The notes: a model not told the origin generated them from the letters alone. 64,000 nt of DNA from Norana najaformis (GCA_964023275.1 OZ029921.1:30829230-30893229); one strand, 5' to 3'. Counted from the first letter of the stretch, positions 24,434 through 50,816 are shown. Translations and numbers: made by a program.

Positions 24434-25240
24434 TAACAACAACAACATCATGATGATCGTTATCATGATCATTGTCATGATCATCATAATCATGATCATC
24501 ATCATAATGATCATCATCGCCATCATCATAACCAGTTCCCGACGCCAGAAGGTACATATTACACAACATGACGACAATTATTTGTTGGTCTGTTTACCCA
24601 GCGTATCCTCAACTTCCGCCTCTGCACGTGACCATCTCCCCGACTGTCCCCCTTCATCCGGCGACTGGACTAACTGCAGCATCCTCCCCATCAGTGGCTC
24701 TAGTTCCGCATCAGTCGCCTCCGAGGGACCCAAGACAGACAAGATCAGGTGAGACCCTTGCACAGAATACTCTATATCATATTGCAGTTAAGATTATATA
24801 TATAAAGGGGCAAAGGCTGGTGTTACGATATATGATGACGTAACCAGATCAGACGGGATGGGACAGAGGGGATTTGATTAAGTATAAATAAAACTGTACT
24901 CTCCTATCCCACCTCATCCCATCTCATCTCTTTGACCGCCATGTTTGTTTTAGGGAACTCCTAAAAGGCGCTGTATAAATGCTCAGATACATACATCCCA
25001 TCCCATGACATCCCATCCTGTCCAATCGTGTAGAAAAATTGAAGAGTTGCAGCTGGTATTATTAAGATGTTCTGTTGAGCAGATATAATGGATCTGATGA
25101 TTCTACAAAACGCTCAACTGAGTCAGATTGTCATGCATCGAATGGCACTGTCTGCCATCCAACCGGAAACTCCAACGATGACGACGCACTCAACCGGAAC
25201 AAGAACGAAAATTAACATCCGTCTCGATGAACTTCTTTCG
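23388..25240 (+). CDS. C21orf58/PRR29-like protein (DUF4587 domain), 3' end uncertain
   Basis: Four exons, 23388-23474, 24219-24291, 24602-24748 and 25083-25240, join with matching phases (0, 1, 1, 0) to 155 aa. The ATG is directly preceded by an in-frame TAA. The first two exons encode a charged helix (LVDRLQQDITRRRKLVNKLK). The third is proline-rich (YPQLPPLHVTISPTVPLHP). The fourth carries DIMDLMILQNAQLSQIVMHR, which matches the 'DLMxLQNAQxHQ' core of DUF4587 proteins such as human C21orf58 and PRR29, in the same order helix, Pro-rich, core. Function is unknown for the family. After 25240 (donor ctttcg|gtagga) the continuation is unclear: reading through gives a stop at 25451-25453, and a downstream exon linking to the gene starting at 28151 has not been found. 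The donor at 24292 (aaca|gttaga) is weak. Confidence 0.7.
24397..24535. repeat. (CAT)n microsatellite
   Basis: About 140 bp of cat/atg triplets with variants, inside the intron between the second and third exons of the DUF4587 gene. It gives poly-Ile and poly-Met open frames that are not coding. Confidence 0.95.
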
Positions 25241-25595
25241 GTAGGATTCCTTGTTTTCTCCCTCCGTATGATTCTTCCTAATCGTCAGTCTGGCTGTGCC
25301 TGTACATGTATGTGTCTCTCTCTCCTTCTAGCTGGAATTAATCCCCTATGGGGGGGGGGGGTCAGCGCCTTATGTGTGCTTGTCTGTAATTCTATGAGTA
25401 TACCTCTACGTCCTATGGTGAATTTGCTTGGACATAAGACTGTTTATGTCTAGCCACACTTGTGTCTGCTCTAGCAGACATTATTACTTGTTACGACTTA
25501 GGATATTTGAATTAGTAAGATAATTAGTGTTAGTACTAGTTTTAGCTTTAATGCTAGTACTAGCATCTCTCGGCCATCTATCCGTCTATCGATCC

Positions 25596-25735
25596 ATCGT
25601 CCATCGATCCATTCATCGTCCATCGATCCATCCATTCATCCATTCATCCATCCATCCATCCATCCATTCATCCATCCATCCATCCATTCATTCATCCAGC
25701 CATCCATCCATCCATTCATTCATCCAGCCAGCAAT
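25596..25735. repeat. (CCAT)n microsatellite
   Basis: ccat/tcat tetranucleotides for about 140 bp. It yields a fake [14 protein letters not shown] reading frame. Confidence 0.95.
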
Positions 25736-26387
25736 CCAGTCGTTATTTGGCCTATTTCATAAGTAGATATTGCTTTGAATATTTCGATATGTAACAGCTT
25801 ATGAAGAGAAAGGACTACGACTGTGACAATCTGTGTAGTCTCCCACCATTACAAGTGTAAGTTTTCGTTTGGACATAATAATAAATTAGAATATATTTAA
25901 AAATCTTATGCATTACAGCCGTGAGCGTTATTTAGTATGCGAGCATAACTAAAGCCCTTCTGTTTTAACAGGTAATAGGTGAGACAATTAGAAACTCTTA
26001 AACGACGCTTTATAAATGTTCACATACTTCAACACTAAAGACATCGAAGTCGCAGCCGAAGAAATAAAAATAAAACTGCAACTTTAACCGATGATAATTT
26101 TTAAATTTATATAGCGCCGATGTTGTAACTTCACACTGTAAGAAATTACCGTGAGTGTCGTAGTAATTTACTGAACAAATGTCAAGTATTTTAGGAAGAA
26201 GCAAATTCCCTATCACAGTATTTAAGAAGAAGGTGAGAAGAATTCGCTATTGTGCATTCCCAGTAATTTGCATTGATTCTACAGAGGTAAAATGTTTTAT
26301 GAATTACTTAAAACCCATGTCTTGTTATCGCAATCATTATTATTAATTAGTAACTTCTATCGCGCCGGTGTCTACTGCACAAGGAAT

Positions 26388-26650
26388 CGTACTCGTAAAC
26401 TCGAGATTTCTTCAGCGCCCAGTGAAAGCGAAGTCGCGAGAACCAACTTTTTCACAGGGTCGGTCAAAATATATTTGATAGACGGGAGGGGTCAGATTCG
26501 GTTGCAGGTCAAGATCCAAAGTCAGGTAGGCACACAGTCAGACAGGTTACGATGAATGGCGTTTAGAACTGGAGAGGTAAGAGAGATAAGGGAAAGAAGA
26601 GAAATCAGGATAGGATTTGTGGAAGAGGAGAAGAGGAGTGTTATCAGTTC
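26388..26650 (-). repeat. LINE 3' end (family D), antisense copy
   Basis: 'ctcgagatttcttcagcgcc', 'gtcgcgagaaccaac', 'cagattcggttgcaggtcaa' and 'gtttagaactggagagg' align with 12353-12600 and 42190-42425. Confidence 0.75.
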
Positions 26651-27584
26651 CTGAATTGAACTGAATTTATTGAATCTCCAACAACTAACAATCTAAACAG
26701 TTACAACAGTTTCACCTAAAATATTACAAGTGCTGGCTGGCATCAAAGGGCAATCCAGAAGGGGCAAATGTTCCGCTATAGTATGTATTACCCTCTCACA
26801 TAACTGATATACTAGCGGTTAAATGCGTTTTTTGGCATGTAAGCCCAAAATTCATTCAAAGCCAAGTTTAATTTTATGCAGAATAAACCCGAACAGTGCA
26901 GAACAAAGTGAACCGGTGATATTGCGTAAGGTGAAAGATCTGTGCAGAGATTGCAAAGGGTCAAATGAGTTCGTAGGATGATTAGGCCTATGTTGTGTTA
27001 TATTATGGTATGTTATGTTCCTAAGTGCTGTCCCGTCAAATTCTTTGGTGATAAAAGTAACAGCTTCGACTCATTTACGCCCCACTCATACATTAATACC
27101 AAATCAATAATTGCCTTTCAAAGTAATCTCTAGCCTCACACAAAGCACACGACTGCATATATCGTACATATCTCGACTAGCCCCAGTTGCGTGTTAGCGA
27201 GTGTTGTCGAGTCGCTATGACTTCAAGCGGCGTCCTTCTCAAGAACTACATATATCTTATCTCTGAGTGGTTAAATCAGGTTGAGTGCTTAGAACTATGC
27301 AAATATCTATATGCATACACAAAATTTTTTGTTAGTGAAAGCCAAGAGTCACTTGACATTCGACCGGTGATATGTGAAGTTCCAATAGGCGACTTGACGA
27401 CTTAGGCCTACATTTGGATAAACGAAGCTCATTTGGAATTCTAATAATACTCATACGTGTGTCATTAATGACTCAGGTGTTCTTATAACCTACGCATGAG
27501 CACCTGAGTTTATTCGCATGGTATAAGAATCGATTGGGGGTTTGCTAACCAAAAGAAGATTCCTTAAAGAACCAGTCTTCTTTG

Positions 27585-27870
27585 GTTGTCATCATCAGGC
27601 TAGACTTCTGTAACATCCTTCTAGGCGAGCTCCCAAAGACCACTTCTGAACCGCTCAATGAAATGAATGCTGAAGCCACTGCCAACCAGACCTCTTTCCA
27701 GGATATGTCGTTGTATTCATGACCACGCTACTCACCACGTCACCGTTGAACTCCAGTCTCTTTACTCTGGCTACTCTATAATGTAGCAGAATAATCGTAA
27801 TCGTAATTTGTAAAGCGCCGCTTTAAGGTAGCCTCATCAGTGGTGCTCCCAGCCCCTCGTCCCAGAACTG
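27585..27870 (+). mobile_element. LINE reverse-transcriptase fragment with 3' tail
   Basis: The frame near 27596 reads RLDFCNILLGELPK, matching the SRLDYCNSLLYGLPK block of CR1/L2-type reverse transcriptases. It is internally deleted and ends in 'aatcgtaatcgtaatttgta' and 'aagcgccgctttaagg', a tail shared with the sequence at 58400-58450. Confidence 0.75.
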
Positions 27871-28150
27871 GGGAATAGTACGGTCTTAATAATAACTTAT
27901 GCTAAACTTATGCTTCGTGTGCTAATGCAGATGGCACTTGTTGAAAGCTCTCGTATTTCAACTACGAACCTTCTAAATCGTAGCCAATGCGCTTCGTAAT
28001 ACGAGCTGCCTGTAGTAAGACTGAAATTTGATGCGCGCAACTTTTCGGCCGCGCCTGTGAGAACTGTCGTTGAAAAAGGCGTGTAATAAACCAGCGATTA
28101 TTTACCTAATCTTACATTACATTTGGCGACTTAGGTTACCGACGCCGACG

Positions 28151-36400
<8,250 letters not shown>

Positions 36401-37003
36401 CCGTCCCTCCATCCGACGTTTTATAAGCCAAGAAATGCGCTGCATAATCTCCAACAGTTGAAGAGTCTGCTGATCTCATGTCAAAACTAACAATGCATGT
36501 CTGATAAAGTCTCATTGAATCTACATATAGCAAATGCCTGATGCTGGGCTGAATATACTCCTAGTCGTAGATGTAGCCGATGTTGTAATGTTACGGAGAA
36601 GAGCCTACAGCCAGACACTTAATTAGACCCTGTTTATCTGGCAGTTATCTGTAAATCACACTGACCAGGCTCCATGTCGGACTATCGGTTAAAATTATTA
36701 AGTAGGCCTGCTCTAGTACCAGACAACTTCGACCCTTTTTAGATCCGTTGGATTGCCATGTTTCAGGACCTTTATGAGGTCCAGAAAAGACGCTATATAA
36801 ATCGCTAGATACATTCATACATGCATGCATGCATATATCTTTTGCTGGTGTTTAAGCGTTGCTTTTAAGTTAGCCTGGGCTTTTAAGCATCGTGTCCTCA
36901 GAGTCTTGCTTCAAATTCCCGCCATGTCAGTAAGATTTTTCAAAATTCATGTTCAGCTAACTCCCTTAGTGAACTCGGCTATCAAATGAGTAGGCTATAT
37001 AGC

Positions 37004-37285
37004 CAGTGGCGAAGCTAGGTATATTGGCGCGCAGGGCAAGTGATGACATTCTCAATAGAAAGTTTTGAATTTTAACGAAAAACAGCAAGTTAGAGAAAGT
37101 CAAGTGTTAACCATTACTCGGTGACATAATATTATAACATCAAGGACTATCGGCACAATCTTTGAGACATAGGCTCTCTTTTATGTGATTACCACTGAAA
37201 TTTTGAGTACCGCCGATATAAGTGTGTCTTAAAAATTCATGTTGCCCTCCCCAGGGCATCACTTGCCCCATTAGTTACGCCACTG
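37004..37285. mobile_element. hAT-like MITE
   Basis: Begins cagtggcgaagctaggt and ends with ttagttacgccactg. Just inside the ends are gggcaagtgatga (left) and its near complement gcatcacttgcccc (right). Flanks tatatagc and gctatagc match at six of eight bases, consistent with a decayed 8-bp target duplication. Confidence 0.75.
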
Positions 37286-37804
37286 GCTATAGCGAGGGTA
37301 CACTGTCGGTGGGTGAACAGGCTGCGGGAGGGAGAGATAGAGGATTGGCCACCCGCCATCATATGCCCAGGCTACGAAAATAAGTTGCCGTACCAATGGC
37401 TGCCATATACAGACACCAAATAACCTCTAAAACATATATAAAGCTTTTGTTCACCCTGAGATGTAGCTATGGCTTACATTGCAACACATTACTAGGCCTG
37501 TAGCCTAAATCCTACCAATGCCTGATTTAGGTCCTTTCTATGAACTATTCTTAGTTCAGCGGGTTATCTCAAAGTAGATGTCACTGCATAGGGTGCAGAA
37601 ACTGGTTTCACACTATGCTGATTTTAACCGAATTATAACTCCAATCAAACCATAAGTTGAACTTGTTTCTAACCAGTTAGATCATAATATATTATTATCT
37701 CCAAATATGTGTATTATATAATGCTGCATAATTTCTCTGTGTTTGACCTAATGTTAACTGGTAGAGTTTTTAACGTAGCTCGTATAAAAGTATACCTACC
37801 TAAA

Positions 37805-38898
37805 GGCTAGAGTTGGGTCGGTATCGGTTAAGTTTTTCAGCTTTTTTCAGGTTTTTAAGAAGTCGTTTTGCTTTCAGTTTTGGTTTTTATAAAGATCGCG
37901 ATATCGGTTTTCGGTTTTTAAAGTGTTCTTTATGCTTGCAGTTTATAGTCCGCTTCGCTGTTGTGCGGTGAACCCTGAGCATCTGAATAGTGTGCAGTGT
38001 TGTTCTACTACAACTAAGTTGTACGTCAAAAATTAAAATTGTAGTGTTCAGCTGCATTAACAGTTCTTAATTAAAATATTTGTAGTTCTGTACACGACGG
38101 TTCATACGAAATCGAGCAACTCATCTTTAATAGTACCATAAAATTTAAATGTACACAGTTTTCTACTGTGATCCTATGGCCTCGACCCTGCTCATTTTGC
38201 AATGAATTGATCGAGTGAGATACTTCACCACCGCTGCCTGTTTGAATGGGTGCCACGCCATTTAAGGTCCCCGTTTACGAACCGTGCTCGAGATTAAATC
38301 TCTGAAATAAGCCACGACTGGAACGCGAACCGGCTGCCTCACACACAGCTCTAGGCGCCTTGACGTACGACTTAACCAATGTAGCTTACTAGGCCATTAA
38401 GTACAATATAGATGTCCAGTACTTAGTAACTAGCAAAAATTGTTTGGTCTATTCGTCGTCCGGCAAATTTCTGTTAGAAACAATAATATAAAATACAAAG
38501 TGCACGACTCCTCGATTTCCGCTGCTTACATACAAAGCCATTCGCTATTAGGCCTAGTAAGTGATGTAGGCCTACTTTGTTAACGATCGTTAATACTGTA
38601 ACGATAGGTCTACCGTTGTTTTATCATGCTATATTATGAAACGTCGCTGTTTTCGTTGGCGAGACGTAAACTATCAGTCATCGTTGAAACTTTGAACACT
38701 GTTAAGAAATTTTTGTGAACGAGGAAGAATAGCCGGGGGAGAAACCAATAATTTCATATTTTGCATTTTGTGAATACCGACTTCTAGGTTTTGTCAGTTT
38801 TTCTTTGGTTTACGGTATTTTTCGGTGTTCTGAAAAACGACTTCGGCATCAGTTTTTCAGAATATCGCGATATCAGTTAAACCAACCTAGCACCGCTA
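37805..38898. mobile_element. Foldback element containing a SINE B copy
   Basis: The left arm (ctagagttgggtcggtatcg, then agtttttcag, aagtcgttttgc, gcgatatcggtttt) has an inverted, diverged partner on the right (gaaaaacgacttcgg, agtttttcag, atatcgcgatatcagtt, aaaccaacctagc). The SINE at about 38150-38400 sits between the arms, so the foldback element probably existed first. Confidence 0.55.
38150..38400 (-). repeat. SINE family B (reverse), near full length
   Basis: In reverse it reads a tRNA-like head (gccta..gctacattggttaag), ggttcgcgttccagtcgtgg, ttatttcagagatttaatct, ggtccc..aaatggcgtggcac and the family B 3' body. Same family as 233-480. Confidence 0.8.
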
Positions 38899-39099
38899 TA
38901 AGCGGGTTCCCGCGACTTAGCTTTAGATGGGCTCTGTACGAATCTAGAGTTTACGATAGGCTATAAACAAGTGCATTACTTACTTGCTTACTTACGTCGC
39001 CCTTGACATTTACCACCCAACGAACGACGTCGAGCAAGCGATTCGTTAGGTGGCAGTTATGTGATTAAAACGATCGTAAACGCGAGATTTGTACAGCGC

Positions 39100-39450
39100 C
39101 GAGATAGAGTACACCGTTTTCTTTAGTGACCCTCTGGCCTCGACCCTGCTCATTTTGCAATGAATTGATCGGGTGAGATACTTCACCACCGAAATTTTTT
39201 CACCACCACTGCCTGTTTGAATGGGTGCCACGCCATTTAAGGTCCCCGTGTACGGAAGTGCTAACCCGAGATGAGATCTGGAAGTATAGGTAAGCATCTT
39301 CCCCATTGCTCCAAATCCAAAAAGGTATTTTGTAGCTGTCTTCCTGTTAAAAATGTCCATTACAAATATAAGCGTAAATGTAGCCTTTTTCTATAGCGAC
39401 CGTTTGGCCTCAACCCTGTTCATTTTTCAATGAATTAATCGGGTGTCGAC
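39100..39450 (-). repeat. Two partial SINE family B copies (reverse)
   Basis: 'gaccctctggcctcgaccct' at about 39127 and 'gaccgtttggcctcaaccct' at about 39400 start two adjacent truncated copies sharing 'ttcaatgaatt(g/a)atcgggtg'. Confidence 0.75.
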
Positions 39451-39848
39451 CTGTCTGATTTGTGGAGTTTTACCTGGGCGAGACTTAAACTACTTCATCA
39501 CATTGTGTTTAATTGAACATCTTTAAGTAAGTGGGTTGCAAAGGCTTTACTTTATTTCTTGGCGGATGAAGAAATGCGGAATTCCAGGATAACTGTTTTA
39601 CGATGTCTTGGCTTGTCACAAGCGTTACAAAAATAGCGCCATCTACCGAATGGTCTTGCCATAGTAACCTACTTCAAGGGAATGGAAGCATAGATATAAA
39701 TGGAAGTGTGCTTATTTAGGACAGCTATAAATAGATCCAGGGTTTGGTGGGAGAGTCTGGGACTGAGCATGTAGTGCTAAATAAAAGGAAGTTATAGGTT
39801 AAATGCTGTTAGAAGTAGCATATAATAGTGTAGCTAGGAATTAATTAA

Positions 39849-42647
39849 ATGAATTTCCTCAGGAACCCGATATTAAAACAATGGGTTGGGCGTTTAAATT
39901 GTTGCCCTCGCGCGGCGTTTGCTGTGCATCATGTACATGAGTTTAGGCTAGCGTTAGAAGTAGGTGAAAGACATTCTTGTAGCGCTAGCTTTTTATCATG
40001 TCTGCGTGGTTTTGGCAGAACGCTACATGACAGCTGTTACCATCGTAGTAAGTCTACTGTTTGGGATTTGTATACACTTTCACATCTATTAAGATCGATA
40101 GCATTGCTTTTATATGTAAAGGTGCATTTACAGCTTAATATCGTGAACTTTGTTCATAGCATCTACGTTATGAATTTATACAATTTAATGTGAAATTTAG
40201 ATACTGCGTCATGAGGCTCATCAGTTTAACTTCTGCTGCTTCAGAGTCTTCTCACAAGACTGATTGCCACAAAACTGAGTAATAAGTTAGCACTGATATA
40301 ATATAATGCCACTTTTCTAAGTGAGACCAGCACCTTAGAAGTTGCTAGATGCGATTAGATGTCAAAATCTAGACATTTATTTTATCAAGCTGTCATTCGT
40401 TGGTTCAGCCGTAGGACTTCAAATGAAATAGTATCGTCTTTTCATCATGTGTACTGCAGATGTTCAATTTTATTACAGAGAGTGAAGATGGTAGTCGTAG
40501 GAATGTGACTGCAGCAAAAGGTTTGCTGAAAGAGGGTGAAGATGCAGAGAAAGTGACAGAGGCTGACTGGCACCAGAGATTAACTGATCTGCAATATTAT
40601 GTCTGTCGGCAACATGGAACAGAAATGGTGTTTATCTGTAAAACAGTTTTCATCAGTAGTAGAACATTTAGTTTTTACGTTAAGGAGAAACTTGTGACTA
40701 CCTTAATTTTATTGCAGCAGGCACTGTTGCAACATTGAAAACACTTCTTTTCCAAAAATCTTATCCTGATTCTTGCTCTTCCCCTTATCTCTCTTCTCGC
40801 TTCAATTTCGAACATCATCCACTGTAGCCGTCCGACTGTCTGATTCCTGGATCTTGACGTGGAACCGAACCCTTTTGCCTAGCGATTTTGTTTTGACTGA
40901 GCCCCTGTGAATAAGCTGGTTCCCGCGACTTAGCTTTCGTTGGGCGCTGTAGAAATCTCGAGATTACGATTACGATTGACTTTGCTGCTTTGTTAAATGA
41001 TTTGCACTGTGAAGAATTCCAAAAAATCCTGCTGCATACCAAGTAGAGAAACCCATGCACTGAATTTTAGGATTAGAGGAACATTGGTTTTTAATCTGGG
41101 TTAGGTTTTTAATAAATTATAATTTAGCATAATTCATGCATTATGTGGGCATAACTTAAGCAACGTACTGGAGAAATAGCCGTAGGAAAAGATTTCAGCA
41201 AGTGACCACAGGAGTGAAGCTGTAGGGATAAGGTAACTAGTTTTAATGTGTATTTTTCCTTTTGTTTAGCCATTCAGTGGTCAGTACCTTGACAATAACA
41301 AACTGGGAATCTATTTTTGTGTCTGCTGTGGATTGGAACTCTTCAGGTACTTAGCTGATTCATTACTTTCAGGAGAAATAATAGTTTTATGTAGTAGAAA
41401 TATGGATTGAGGAGCAGTATCTCTTCATAGCAGTGACTATAATGTAACCAGCCATTTATATGGTGGCTTTATGGAGCTGCTCAAATCTGATATTCACTGC
41501 CAAAAGTATAATTTGAACGCTGAACTGATTTCATGTTTTTGTGTAGTTTTTTGCCTAATGGATCTTTAGTTTACTTTTTGGGTAATTTTAGTTCTGGAAC
41601 AAAATACGACTCGGAGTCTGGGTGGCCATCGTTTTTTGAAGCCATCAATGAAGAAAATCTGTTTCATAGAGTTGACAAGAGCGCTGGAATGACGAGAATT
41701 GAGGTTCTTTGTCGAAAGGTATCCAGGCTTGATTTTGAGCTACAGAAATAGAATGCAGTCATAGTTTATAATTTTTCAAGTTGGTTCAAGTGAATTTTTA
41801 GCATGAATTTTGTCCAGTTTTATTGAAAAACTTTGAATGCCTTGTTGATCCTGGTGCAATGAGGAGATACTAGATTTATTACGTGAGCAAGAAAGTCATA
41901 CTTTTAAGATCACGATGCAGGAGGACTGAACTGCAAAGTAGTGTTTCTGTGTTTTGTTTTAACTGTATATTGAATTACAAAATAATGACAAAATGTGGCA
42001 TCAGTTAACACAATAGCCCATATTTATCTGTAATGTCAGCTCATCATTGTTTAGGTATGTGTTGTAGCTACACTTTCTGATTGAAGGAACGGACAATAGG
42101 GAGGAAAGAAGAAGAGGTTCCCTCTCTTCCCCTCCTTTCCCTCAGTTTCCACAGATTACATCTGCATCGTATCAATGCAAGGAAACTTTAGGAATCGTAA
42201 TTGTAATCGTAATCTTGAGATTTCTGCAGCACCCAACGAAATCCACGTCACGGGGACCAGCTTATTCACATGTGCTCAGTCAAAACCAGATCGATAGGCA
42301 AAGAGGGGTTCAGTTCTAGGTCAAGATCGAAAAGTCAGGCAGAAAGGCAGCATGGTGGCTACAGTGGGTGATGTTTGGGATTGGAACGGAGAGATAAGAG
42401 GAAGAGGAGAGAAGTGGAAACTAATGAAGCCTGTTGTTGTTTGATGGGGCTCGCTATTCTAGTTAGTGTGATGTTATGCAAAGTAATGATAATTATCAGA
42501 ATGCAGTAGTTGATTATGTTTTATGTTTATTTTTTGCAGTGCAATTCTCATTTAGGACATGTTTTTGCTGATGGTCCCGAACCAACGGGCCAGAGATATT
42601 GCATCAACAGCGTTGCTCTAAATTTCAAAGCAACTAATGACAGTTAG
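39849..42647 (+). CDS. MSRB: Methionine-R-sulfoxide reductase B (SelR domain)
   Basis: Reduces methionine-R-sulfoxide in proteins. Five exons: 39849-40121, 40460-40627, 41270-41346, 41592-41718, 42540-42647; all phases match, giving 250 aa. The start ATG is directly preceded by in-frame TAA. Residues 1-91 are Arg/Leu/Ser-rich with few acids and look like a mitochondrial presequence ([16 protein letters not shown]..). The SelR domain starts near residue 125 ([19 protein letters not shown]). Zinc ligands are two CxxC pairs: CVCC at 164-167 and CRKC at 213-216. The catalytic cysteine is Cys236 in [14 protein letters not shown] is present, preceded by Ser where many bacterial enzymes have the resolving Cys, so recycling probably uses another cysteine or thioredoxin directly, as proposed for other such enzymes. 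No selenocysteine. The second exon also begins with ATG (40460), so a shorter, non-targeted isoform is possible. Closest human types are MSRB2/MSRB3; I cannot choose. The terminal intron holds an antisense LINE 3' end (42190-42425). Confidence 0.95.
40735..40980 (+). mobile_element. LINE 3' end (family D) in an MSRB intron
   Basis: Frame [20 protein letters not shown] resembles a LINE ORF2 terminus; then 'atcttgacgtggaaccgaac', 'ttgttttgactgagcccctg', 'tggttcccgcgacttagctt', 'gttgggcgctgtagaaatct' and a short 'acgattacgatt' tail. This is the cleanest sense copy of family D. Confidence 0.75.
42190..42425 (-). repeat. LINE 3' end (family D), antisense, in an MSRB intron
   Basis: 'cgtaattgtaatcgtaatct', 'gcagcacccaacgaaatcca', 'ccagcttattcacatgtgct', 'agatcgataggcaaag' line up with 12353-12600. 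It lies in the last MSRB intron. Confidence 0.8.
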
Positions 42648-44590
42648 TTTATTATGGATAATGAGTTTGATGTGTGGCTTAATATGATAATATTCAGCGG
42701 AAACCTTATTTACTGTGAATTGTGAAATTAAGATATGCCTTAAAATTGCTTATTGCCCATAAGTGGGCTTGGAATTGTTCTGCCAGTCAAATTATCCTAT
42801 GCAAACTTTATTGATGGAAGGGAAGGTTTTTCTTGGTGCGTCTTCATTCACTAAGTCCAGATTCAGGAAATCTTCCGAGTTTTCTTATGGAGCAGAATTT
42901 TCTATTGTTATTTCCGTAGTACACACATAACGTCTAGTGGCCACACACACTAATGTAGACAGAATGCAACCTGATGTTATTGTGCTCACAGACTCTACAC
43001 TCGATTGGGGCTGGATCCAGAAGTTTAGAAATTGGTGGGCAAAATGTGGATTAAGATCGGACTTCTCCCTTGCCCAGGGTGGATCTTTCATGGGTATTCC
43101 TTGATTAAAGTGTATCGTTTAAGATTTCTTAACATTTTCCCTTGAAAATATGACATACATATATAATGTATATCTTGCATCTATACATGTATAGTTTGAA
43201 CTGGTAGGTTATGATTATATGCATTGGTAACTCACCCAGACTAATGCAGAGGCTCCAGTCTACAGCTAAGTTCCGGTTTGGAGCCATCTTAAGCTAGACC
43301 CAGGGTAAGGTGAAGCATGGTAAGATTTGTCCCCAGCGTAGTGCAAGTTAGGGTCAACGACAGCGGTCACCGAGGCCATACGATGTAGTTAAACACTGCC
43401 AACTACTACTATGCACATAAACTGCTGTTATACACTACGTTAAAAAATGCAATAAATCCAAAATACATGTACACGTAATTACATGAGAGATGAATTTCTA
43501 CATATGCATTTTTAAAGGAGAGGAACGGAATTGGACTGCTAATTAATAAATATGCATTAATGCGAATGCTAATTTATTCAGTGGATTCCGATGCGTTAAT
43601 GTGAATGCTGACAGTGGCACATTCATTGCTTTAGGCAAAAACTCGGCATCGCGCGATACAAATTACGACGGTATAAATGCGTGTTTTGGCAAATCGACGC
43701 AAACTCGTCGCATTTATCGTCATCTAGCAGATGACAAAAACAAATTTTCCTCCAGAGTGTAAAAAAGTGATGACATTCATGGTAAGCTTTCAAAGAATTA
43801 ACTAACGTACTCAAATAGTATTTAAATACGAAAGAAAATATCGTTCTCGTAAACTTGAAGCAACGCTTGAAACGAATAATTCAGTCAGTCACTAGTAGCT
43901 AGTTTATGTACGTTATGGAGACTATAATCTGTAGGTAATATGTACTCTGTGGCGTCACGGTAACATGGGCAACCCGCTACACGCGCAAAGGCTTGTCGCA
44001 GTTCAGTCAGTTATATTTGCCAACGAATAAGATGTATTGAGTTGATTTTCCGCCGCCTATCCCTATGTTTGTTAGTAGGAGCTTTTAAGCGAATCGGTCA
44101 TTTTAATTAAGAAGCTTATTCGTTGAGACTTAGTGAGTCGTGCGTTTGCTTCCTGAATAGACCTCCGAATGTATCACTGTTATAGGAAAACTGTTCTTTA
44201 GGCCTAAAATTAGGCCTTGATCCCGGAGCATTGTGTAAACAACCTCGTGCGAATGATTTAGTGTTTCGTCTTTCCTATGAGGCTTAAAAAATGATGTAGG
44301 GATATCGTTTCAAATAATTTAATCTTAGTTGGTTTTATTGTTAGGCCAATCTGAACGAAATGCTAGTAACAATTCAGTAGTAAATTGCTACAGTGATGTT
44401 TTTTGCCTGTCTGCCTAATTTAGGGATTAAAGATGATCCTGATTTCACCGTCAACTGCACCAGAATGATTTATAGTGGAATTAAATTTGAAAGCAACTGC
44501 AATTTAAGTTACTGGTTCATCCAAGAAAGTACCGTGATTGTGAAGGTCTGTGGAATCCTGCGGTCCAGCCTTCTTCCCCTTCTGTGAAAT
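42648..44590. other. Intergenic region between MSRB and SLC35E2
   Basis: No gene supported. Around 43600-44200 the sequence has more CG dinucleotides and probably contains the SLC35E2 promoter; a 'gcgtcacggtaacatgggca'-type segment at 43952-43973 combines a CRE-like cgtca with an imperfect RFX half site (gggcaac). The open frame 44393-44587 immediately upstream of the SLC35E2 ATG has no recognisable homology and is likely 5' UTR. Confidence 0.45.
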
Positions 44591-50456
<5,866 letters not shown>

Positions 50457-50810
50457 AAAAGTACCATGTGAAAAATTATCGCTGGCATTTGTGGACATTT
50501 GCTGGTCGCCGACAAGATTCCCACCAATCAAGTTTCACCATTTTTTGGATTCTTTATATCCTGAATACTTGCATCTTTTGTATATGCAAAATGTGTTGTA
50601 ATTTGCATGTTGATGTTTTCCGTACTCTGTGTGCAGTATGGGGTCTGTACAGTAGCATGCTGGGTCTAATCCGACGATTGCGGGTTTGGGCCTGCTGCGC
50701 AGACACCATGTAACAACCCTGGACAAGCTATTTGGGCAAACTTATTTTGCACCTCAGATTTATGTTTACTGATGTTGGGCATAAACTAAGTGCAGTAAAT
50801 AACAAAATTA

Positions 50811-50816
50811 AATAAA
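50811..50816 (+). terminator. SLC35E2: Candidate poly(A) signal of SLC35E2
   Basis: AATAAA, 355 bases past the stop codon and the first canonical hexamer I find downstream. Confidence 0.5.

Larger units (their letters stand above)
25241..28150. other. Intergenic or intronic stretch between the DUF4587 exons and the next gene
   Basis: Contains a repeat shared with 21330-21530 and 30030-30260 (25440-25570), a (CCAT)n tract, an antisense family D copy (26388-26650), a LINE RT fragment (27585-27870) and a small ATG-initiated open frame of 63 codons (27217-27405, MTSSGVLLKNYIYLISEWL..). That frame has a mildly death-effector-like helix pattern but no decisive motif. If the genes on either side are one gene, this is an intron with a missing small exon. 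Confidence 0.5.
36401..39848. other. Repeat-dense intergenic region
   Basis: No supported gene. Contents: a hAT-like MITE (37004-37285), a family C fragment (37300-37400), a foldback element with an internal SINE (37805-38898), further SINE B copies (39100-39450) and a family D fragment (38890-38960). Confidence 0.6.

Noticed and set aside
24568-24843. 91-aa proline-rich protein as an independent gene
   Set aside because: Phase and context fit better as exon 3 (24602-24748) of the DUF4587 gene.
41533-41751. Stand-alone 72-aa protein
   Set aside because: It is MSRB exon 4 with intron read-through at both ends.
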